The notes under the pieces: model-generated | The model's input: only the letters and a program-made list of their open reading frames with translations | Told to the model about the DNA's origin: nothing | Database searches by the model: none | Translations under genes and position numbers: made by a program | Assembly: GCF_024158145.1 (NCBI RefSeq) | Contig: NZ_JAMYXM010000002.1 | Span: 558,001-622,000 of the forward strand | DNA length: 64,000 nucleotides | DNA from: Notoacmeibacter sp. MSK16QG-6 | GTDB lineage: Bacteria; Pseudomonadota; Alphaproteobacteria; Rhizobiales; Rhizobiaceae | Direction: 5' to 3' | Part shown: one piece after another, positions 58,786-64,000 of the stretch | Layout: each line of letters begins with the position of its first letter | Position numbering within the stretch: position 1 is the stretch's first letter

Positions 58786-59265
58786 TTGAGCCATATGCTG
58801 GCCTATGAGGATTTCACGGTGGGCCGGCAATTCCAGCTTGGTCCTCGGAGGGTAACGACCGAGGAAATCATTGCTTTTGCCGAAGAGTTCGATCCGCAAC
58901 CGTTTCACCTCGATGGCGATAGCGAGCAGGCGCGGCAGACCGGCGGTCTTATCGCGTCGGGCTGGCACATTTGCGGGCTTTTCATGGCCATGGCCTGTGA
59001 GGCCTTTATCAATAATAGCCTCTCGGACGGCGCGCCCGGCGTAGAGGAGGTTCGGTGGATGAAGCCGCTGCGGCCCCGAGACACGCTGTCCGGTGTGGTC
59101 ACGGTCGGTGAACGGCGTGTGTCGCGTTCGCGTCCGAGCCGAGGCTTCGTCCAGTTCGAAACGAACCTGACCAATCAGAGCGGGGAAACAATCGCGTCGC
59201 TTCGCTATCCCGCCATGGTGCGGTTGCGTAATCCTGAAAATTTCAGTGACGACGCGGCATCATGA
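58786..59265 (+). CDS. MaoC-family dehydratase
   Basis: A 159-residue hotdog protein of the MaoC (R-specific enoyl-CoA hydratase) type. EEFDPQPFHLDGDSE carries the Asp/His hydratase motif, and GLIASGWHICGLFM is the next family block. The start is taken as the TTG at 58786, eight bases after GGAG; an ATG at 58795 is possible. It overlaps the second MaoC gene by 4 bases. The natural substrate is unknown. Confidence 0.87.
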   Translation: MSHMLAYEDFTVGRQFQLGPRRVTTEEIIAFAEEFDPQPFHLDGDSEQARQTGGLIASGWHICGLFMAMACEAFINNSLSDGAPGVEEVRWMKPLRPRDTLSGVVTVGERRVSRSRPSRGFVQFETNLTNQSGETIASLRYPAMVRLRNPENFSDDAAS

Positions 59266-59738
59266 TGGAGACATTGTTTTCGCGCCTGAAACCCGGTCTA
59301 CGCCTCGATCTCGGCAGCTATACGTTCGAGGCCGAAGCGATCAAAGAATTTGCCCGGAAGTTCGACCCGCAACCCTTCCATCTCGATGAGGACGCCGCCG
59401 AGCGAAGCCATTTCGGCAAGCTCTGCGCTTCGGGTTGGCACTGCTGCGCAATCTTTATGAAGCTCAATGTCGCAAACGGCGACGCCGCGCTTCGCAACGC
59501 AACCGGATGGAGTGGCCCACTCCCCGAACGCGGGCCCTCTCCCGGCCTTCGCGATCTCAAATGGCGGCGGCCGACTTACGCCGGCGATACGCTGTCTTAC
59601 TCAATGACCTTGAAGGAAGCGCGAGAGTCGCAATCGCGTCCGGGCTGGGGTCTGCTGCAATCGGACATCGAAGCGACGAACCAGGATAGCGAAATCGTCA
59701 TGCGCTTCATTTCGACGGTGTTTATCCGAACCGACTGA
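59262..59738 (+). CDS. MaoC-family dehydratase, second copy
   Basis: A 158-residue paralogue of the gene just upstream, with the same blocks: RKFDPQPFHLDEDAAERSHF, KLCASGWHCCAIFM and DLKWRRPTYAGDTL. It may form a heterodimer with its neighbour, as pairs of hotdog proteins often do. The ATG overlaps the upstream stop (ATGA). The pair next to ychF is common in this order. Confidence 0.87.
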   Translation: MMETLFSRLKPGLRLDLGSYTFEAEAIKEFARKFDPQPFHLDEDAAERSHFGKLCASGWHCCAIFMKLNVANGDAALRNATGWSGPLPERGPSPGLRDLKWRRPTYAGDTLSYSMTLKEARESQSRPGWGLLQSDIEATNQDSEIVMRFISTVFIRTD

Positions 59739-59746
59739 TCGGGCGC

Positions 59747-60307
59747 TCAGTGCCCATCGAAACTGAGTAGAATTTCGACATGGACGCCTCGCGCGGCAAG
59801 CCGCTCCGCGCCGCCGAGATCCGGCAAATCGATGATAAAGGCGGCCGCGACGACATGGCCGCCAAGCTCTTCCACCAATTCGACACCCGCCAGGGCGGTT
59901 CCACCCGTGGCGATCAGATCGTCGATCACAAGGACGCGCGCGTTTTCCGGCAGCGCGTCGACATGCACTTCCAGCCGGTCGGTGCCATATTCCAACGCAT
60001 ATTCGCGGCTGATCGTCCGGTGCGGCAGTTTGCCGCTCTTGCGGATCGGCACGAAACCAACGCCCATCGCATGGGCAACGGCGCCACCAAGAACGAACCC
60101 ACGCGCCTCGATACCGGCAACGCTGTCGATGCGCTCATCGGCGAAGCGCTCGGCAATGGCGTTTACGGCATCGCGAAAGGCTGGGCCGTTGGACAGAAGC
60201 GTCGTGATATCGCGAAACAGAATGCCCGGCTTGGGATAATCCGGAATGGTTCGAATAGCGGCACGCAAACGCTCCGCCAGGGCCGGATCGGCAATCGTCG
60301 ATGGCAT
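59747..60307 (-). CDS. apt: Adenine phosphoribosyltransferase
   Basis: Apt (186 residues) salvages adenine to AMP using PRPP. PGILFRDITTLL, AGIEARGFVLGGAVAH and the PRPP-binding loop VLVIDDLIATGGTALAG are all present. GAGGGA precedes the ATG. The gene is downstream of the bc1 operon on the same strand but is separated from it by a terminator. Confidence 0.96.
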   Translation of the reverse strand: MPSTIADPALAERLRAAIRTIPDYPKPGILFRDITTLLSNGPAFRDAVNAIAERFADERIDSVAGIEARGFVLGGAVAHAMGVGFVPIRKSGKLPHRTISREYALEYGTDRLEVHVDALPENARVLVIDDLIATGGTALAGVELVEELGGHVVAAAFIIDLPDLGGAERLAARGVHVEILLSFDGH

Positions 60308-60380
60308 ATGAAATGTCCCTCACAAGCTGACCGGTACGTTGTGCCGTGCCGGGCCATGGCTGACAAGCCGCTCAGGCAAA

Positions 60381-60412
60381 GGAAAGGGGCGTCACCCGGT
60401 AGGTGACGCCCC
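60381..60412 (-). terminator. Terminator of the petABC operon
   Basis: GGGGCGTCACC (60386-60396) and GGTGACGCCCC (60402-60412) form a perfect 11-bp stem with a 5-base loop. Read leftward it is followed by a T/C-rich ctttcctttg. It lies 26 bases after the petC stop. Confidence 0.85.
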
Positions 60413-60437
60413 CGTGATTAGCGATGCTGGCTCGGGC

Positions 60438-61544
60438 CTAATGCTTAACGCCGTGCCAGACTTTGCGCTTTGTCAGCCACAGCAGCGCGCCGAACAGCAC
60501 GAGGAACAGCATGACCCGAAGGCCGATCTTCTTGCGCTGTTCAAGCTTCGGCTCAGCAGCCCACATCATGAACGCAGAGATATCGCGGGAATACTGCTCC
60601 AGAGTCTGGGGCGATCCGTCATCATATTCGACCATGTCGTCATCGATAGGCTTCGCCATCGCCAGACCCGCGGCCGAGATGAAGTAGGGATTATAGTTCA
60701 CGCCGTCCGGCAGCTCGATGTGCTCGGGCTGCTCCTCATCGTAACCGTGAAGCAGGCTGTAAATGTAATCCGGGCCATTCTCGGCATAGCCGGTGAAGAT
60801 ATCGAAGATGAACCACGGAAAGCCTCGTTCCACGGCCCGCGCCTTGGCGAGCAGGGAGAAGTCAGGCGGTGCAGCACCATTGTTGGAAGCCGCGGCGGCA
60901 GCCTCGTTCGGGAATGGTGAGGGAAAATAGTCAGAGCCGATGGCCGTACGGGTGAACATCTCGCCATCGGCGTCGGGTCCGTCCTCCACCTCATAATCGG
61001 CGGCGAAGGCCTTCACCTGCTCTTCGGAATAACCGAGTTCTTCCAGGTCGCGGAAAGCGACGCGAGTCATCCCGTGACAGGCCGAGCAGACTTCCTTGTA
61101 GACCTTCAGGCCGCGCTGCAGCTGGCCGATATCGTAATGGCCGAACGGTCCGGCGAAGCTCCAGTCGACATGCATCGGCTTTCTAAGGGGGTAATGCGGG
61201 GTGTGAGACGCTTCTTCACCGTCATGGCCCTCTTCGCCGTCATGAGCGGCCTCATCGCCCTCCTCACTTTCAGCGCCCTCGCCTTCAGCGTCGGCTTCGG
61301 CGGCCTCGTCACCAGATGGCGAGACTTCTTCCGCTTCGTCAGTTTCCGCGGCAGGCTCTCCCTCTTCGGACGCAGGCTCTTCCGCCGTATCATCGGCTGG
61401 CGCGGCCTCGTCTTCAGTCGATTGGGCAGCAGGCGCGGACTGTTCGGTCGCAGCCGGGTCCTGGGCCTGATCCTGTGCGAGAGAGACGGTGGCCAAACCG
61501 AGACCGAGACCGATGCCGACCAGGCCTTTCAGAAGCATATTCAT
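60438..61544 (-). CDS. petC: Cytochrome c1 with acidic insert
   Basis: Cytochrome c1 of the bc1 complex (368 residues) takes electrons from the Rieske protein to soluble cytochrome c. A signal peptide is followed by an acidic Glu/Asp/Ala-rich segment (about 30-116) and then the conserved protein: WSFAGPFGHYDIGQLQRGL, heme motif C153-S-A-C-H157, and the C-terminal membrane anchor (GLRVMLFLVLFGALLWL). The acidic insert recalls Paracoccus cytochrome c1. It is the last gene of petABC; the ATG at 61544 follows AGGGAAT. Confidence 0.95.
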   Translation of the reverse strand: MNMLLKGLVGIGLGLGLATVSLAQDQAQDPAATEQSAPAAQSTEDEAAPADDTAEEPASEEGEPAAETDEAEEVSPSGDEAAEADAEGEGAESEEGDEAAHDGEEGHDGEEASHTPHYPLRKPMHVDWSFAGPFGHYDIGQLQRGLKVYKEVCSACHGMTRVAFRDLEELGYSEEQVKAFAADYEVEDGPDADGEMFTRTAIGSDYFPSPFPNEAAAAASNNGAAPPDFSLLAKARAVERGFPWFIFDIFTGYAENGPDYIYSLLHGYDEEQPEHIELPDGVNYNPYFISAAGLAMAKPIDDDMVEYDDGSPQTLEQYSRDISAFMMWAAEPKLEQRKKIGLRVMLFLVLFGALLWLTKRKVWHGVKH

Positions 61545-61575
61545 AGTTTCATTCCCTGTCGCTGGTCCAAGCCAC

Positions 61576-62850
61576 TCATTCTGCAGGTTGCGCGGCAACT
61601 GCATCGTCGTTCTTCTTCAGAACCGCTTCCGTAATCGAATTCGGCAACGGCCTCGGCGTCTCGATAAGACCGAGCAATGGCATGACGACCAAGAAGAAGG
61701 CGAAATAGAACAGCGTAGCGAGCTGCGATGCGATGACATACCAACCTTCCGCCGGACGCGAGCCAAGCCAGCCGAGGAATATGCAATCGGCCACGAAGAT
61801 CCAGAAGAAGAGCTTGTACCAAGGCCGATAGGCAGCCGAGCGCACACGCGAAGTATCCAGCCATGGCACCACGAACAGGATCGCGATCGAAGCGAACATG
61901 GCGATGACGCCACCGAGCTTGGAGTCGATCGGCCCGATATTGAAGGTGATGGCGCGCAGGATCGCGTAAAACGGCAGGTAATACCACTCCGGCACGATAT
62001 GCGCCGGCGTGACCAGTGGGTTGGCCGGAATGTAGTTGTCCGGATGGCCGAGATAATTCGGCATATAGAAGATGAAATAGGCGAAGACGAGCAGGAACAC
62101 GACCATGGCCAAACCGTCCTTGACGGTTGCATAAGGCGTGAAGGCCAGCGTGTCGGTATTGCTCTTGACCTCGATACCGGTCGGGTTCGTCTGACCGACA
62201 ACATGCAGCGCCCAGACGTGGAGGATCACGACGGCGGCGATGATGAACGGCAGAAGGTAATGCAGCGAGAAGAACCGGTTGAGCGTCGGGTTATCGACTG
62301 CGAAACCGCCCAGAAGGAACGTCTGCAGCCAGTCGCCGATAACCGGGATGGCCGAGAAGAAGCCGGTGATCACCGTCGCGCCCCAGAAGGACATCTGCCC
62401 CCATGGCAGGACGTATCCCATAAAGCCCGTCGCCATCATGAGGAAGAGGATCAGAACGCCGAGAATCCAGAGCAGTTCGCGCGGCGCCTTGTAGGAGCCG
62501 TAATAAAGGCCGCGAGCGATATGCAGATAGACCGCGATGAAGAAAAAGGACGCGCCGTTGGCGTGCATGTAGCGTAGCAGCCAGCCGGAATTGACGTCGC
62601 GCATGATCTTCTCGACGGAAGCGAAGGCGACACCCGTTTCGGCTGCGTAGTGCATAGCGAGCACCACGCCCGACAGGATCTGCACCACCAGCATGACCAT
62701 CAGAATGCCGCCAAACGTGTAAGCGTAATTCAGATTGCGCGGCACCGGATAGGAGACGAAACTGTCATACATCATCCGCGGCAACGGCATGCGGGCGTCG
62801 ATCCATTTTTCGACACCGGTATTGGGATTATAGGTGGAATGTCCGCTCAT
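61576..62850 (-). CDS. petB: Cytochrome b
   Basis: Cytochrome b (424 residues) is the membrane core of the bc1 complex and carries two b-type hemes and the quinol sites. Eight transmembrane helices are predicted; the quinol-oxidation PEWY motif ([18 protein letters not shown]) and heme-binding His pairs in [19 protein letters not shown] and [18 protein letters not shown] are present. A split form, not the fused cytochrome b/c1 of Bradyrhizobium, is encoded here. It lies between petA and petC. Confidence 0.97.
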   Translation of the reverse strand: MSGHSTYNPNTGVEKWIDARMPLPRMMYDSFVSYPVPRNLNYAYTFGGILMVMLVVQILSGVVLAMHYAAETGVAFASVEKIMRDVNSGWLLRYMHANGASFFFIAVYLHIARGLYYGSYKAPRELLWILGVLILFLMMATGFMGYVLPWGQMSFWGATVITGFFSAIPVIGDWLQTFLLGGFAVDNPTLNRFFSLHYLLPFIIAAVVILHVWALHVVGQTNPTGIEVKSNTDTLAFTPYATVKDGLAMVVFLLVFAYFIFYMPNYLGHPDNYIPANPLVTPAHIVPEWYYLPFYAILRAITFNIGPIDSKLGGVIAMFASIAILFVVPWLDTSRVRSAAYRPWYKLFFWIFVADCIFLGWLGSRPAEGWYVIASQLATLFYFAFFLVVMPLLGLIETPRPLPNSITEAVLKKNDDAVAAQPAE

Positions 62851-62874
62851 CTCTTTGACCCCCTCTCCTGATTA

Positions 62875-63465
62875 TCAGCCGATACGAATGGTCGTATCGG
62901 AGGTGAAGGCGAAGGTCGGGATGGCGAGATTTTCCGGCGCCGGACCTTTGCGAATGCGGCCAGCCGTATCGTAGTGGCTGCCATGGCAGGGGCAGAACCA
63001 GCCGTCGAAGTCACCGGCCTGGCCCAGCGGCACGCAGCCGAGATGGGTGCACGAACCGATCATCACGATCCAGTTCTCCTTGCCCTCTCCCGCGGAGCGG
63101 TTGAGGTCGGTCGCCTCGGCTTCGCCGGCGATGTTTTCGTTGCGGGCGACAGGATCTTTCAGATCGTCGAGGGGCACCTGATTGGCCTCCTCGACTTCCT
63201 GTTCGGTCCGGTTGCGAATGAAGACCGGCTTACCGCGCCATTTGGCGGTCAGGCTCATGCCGGGCTCGATCGCTGAGACATCGACGTCAATCGATGCGAG
63301 CGCCAGAGTAGAGGCGTCCGGGCGCATCTGGTCGATAAACGGCCAGACCGCGCCGGCAGCGCCGACCACGGCCGCCATACCCGTTGCTATGTAGAGAAAA
63401 TCACGGCGGGTCGCTTCATCCTCGCCGGTATGTACGATCGTGTCGTTTCCGCTCACGTTCACCAT
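62875..63465 (-). CDS. petA: Ubiquinol-cytochrome c reductase, Rieske subunit
   Basis: The Rieske iron-sulfur protein (196 residues) moves electrons from quinol to cytochrome c1. A Tat-type signal anchor has T-R-R-D-F-L (19-25) before the single membrane helix. The [2Fe-2S] ligands are in CTHLGC (139-144) and CPCHGSHYD (158-166), two Cys and two His. It opens the petABC operon, whose promoter should be in the 190 bases upstream. Confidence 0.97.
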   Translation of the reverse strand: MVNVSGNDTIVHTGEDEATRRDFLYIATGMAAVVGAAGAVWPFIDQMRPDASTLALASIDVDVSAIEPGMSLTAKWRGKPVFIRNRTEQEVEEANQVPLDDLKDPVARNENIAGEAEATDLNRSAGEGKENWIVMIGSCTHLGCVPLGQAGDFDGWFCPCHGSHYDTAGRIRKGPAPENLAIPTFAFTSDTTIRIG

Positions 63466-63656
63466 CCTCTGCTGGAAGACCGGCCTCCGGAAGAGCCCCG
63501 CTGGACCAGACGGCCTTCATGCAACGAAAGACTGCTAAAGCCGCCGGAACACCCCACTGCCCGGTCTTTTCGCGCCCTTCTATTGTCCAGACGCACCCTT
63601 GTCCAGTGACCCGGGCATTACTTTCGTCCAAAACCGGTGGAGTGAAGGAAGATCGT

Positions 63657-64000
63657 TTATCCCGCGCCGAGCCGGGCCAGCACGGCCTGCGGAATGCGAT
63701 AAAACGCAATGACATCGTGGTGCCGGCGAAGACCGCATAATTCTCGCTGAATGAAATAGGCATGTGTCGCTACGGCAGCTGTCCTGAGAAGTTCGCGACG
63801 CTCGCGCTGTCGCAGATCGTCGAGACGCGATGAATCGGTCCCGTATCGCTCTTCGAAGACATCGAGCGCGGCGATGGCCTGCCCAACCGCCTTACCGGCG
63901 CGGCCCAGACTGCTGGCCTTTTCAGCAGCGATTTCGTAGCCAAGCGCGTCGCAGCTTTCTTCGATGACCGAAAGACGCTCGCGATAGCGGGATGGAGGGC
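63657..64000 (-). CDS. DUF6665-like protein, C-terminal part
   Basis: An open frame of 114 codons on the complement that enters from the right edge and ends at a TAA at 63657-63659. No start lies inside the window. The product is helical: LSVIEESCDALGYEIAAEKA, SLGRAGKAVGQAIAALDVFE, then RRELLRTAAVATHAYFIQRE and LCGLRRHHDVIAFYRIPQA. The pattern resembles small rhizobial proteins of the DUF6665 type, whose function is unknown. The assignment is from remembered pattern only. Confidence 0.65.
   Translation of the reverse strand, partial: PPSRYRERLSVIEESCDALGYEIAAEKASSLGRAGKAVGQAIAALDVFEERYGTDSSRLDDLRQRERRELLRTAAVATHAYFIQRELCGLRRHHDVIAFYRIPQAVLARLGAG

Overview
This window is chromosomal DNA of an alphaproteobacterium of the order Hyphomicrobiales (Rhizobiales). 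The evidence is a BA14K-family surface protein, an Omp25/Omp31-type outer-membrane barrel, a UvrB with a long N-terminal extension, the order rpoD-dnaG-yqeY-carA, MarR/OmpR regulators of the PetP/PetR type, and an LPS-core glycosyltransferase block set between greA and trxB-lsrB as in Sinorhizobium. No rRNA, tRNA, CRISPR array, prophage or complete insertion sequence was found. Most of the window is ordinary GC-rich housekeeping DNA; two short accessory insertions stand out.

Layout. 1-6650: small enzymes and envelope genes (GNAT, NTF2-like, YcgN, an acidic OmpA-like protein, YjbQ, DksA-like, MscS) and a GFA-family gene broken by a frameshift. 6672-20258: information and pyrimidine/arginine genes (rpoD, dnaG, lrgAB, yqeY, carA, carB) with small inserted genes. 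20267-24979: GST, aspartate aminotransferase, excalibur protein, lsrB and trxB. 25074-30394: a leftward cluster of four glycosyltransferases and an FkbM methyltransferase, ending at greA. 30628-33799: transporter, extensin-like lipoprotein, cytochrome c and a small exported protein. 33800-37746: an accessory zone of repeats and hairpins around a low-GC island. 37747-47569: uvrB, Omp25-like barrel, thioesterase, cold-shock protein, BA14K, MBL hydrolase, a MarR/response-regulator/kinase set, csaA and ybjN. 47880-53813: ubiK, lgt, a MidA-type methyltransferase, selO, pgeF, prs. 53892-60307: rplY, pth, a second toxin-antitoxin pair, clpS, ychF, two MaoC-domain genes, apt. 60438-64000: the cytochrome bc1 operon petABC and the end of an unknown gene.

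The most interesting element is the island at 34883-36269. Three tightly linked genes encode a basic RelE/HigB-like protein, an XRE-type antitoxin and a SecB-like chaperone. This is the architecture of a toxin-antitoxin-chaperone (TAC) module, in which the antitoxin is kept alive by a dedicated SecB paralogue. The antitoxin tail carries an aromatic W-H-x4-Y segment where a chaperone-addiction domain would lie, and it ends with a sequence resembling the alphaproteobacterial SsrA degradation tag. The island has dispersed repeats on both sides. Downstream is a hairpin-rich leader with two mutually exclusive pairings, one of which would cover the ribosome-binding site of the next gene.

A second toxin-antitoxin pair (ParD-like antitoxin plus zeta-type kinase toxin) and a reversed clpS sit inside the otherwise conserved rplY-pth-ychF neighbourhood. 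Other points of note are a perfect CtrA-type site upstream of rpoD, a cluster of five GANTC methylation sites with a 16-base palindrome upstream of ybjN, a long acidic insert in cytochrome c1, and an LPS block with low-GC genes and no lrp gene. Family assignments come from reading motifs and remembered family features; no database search was run.
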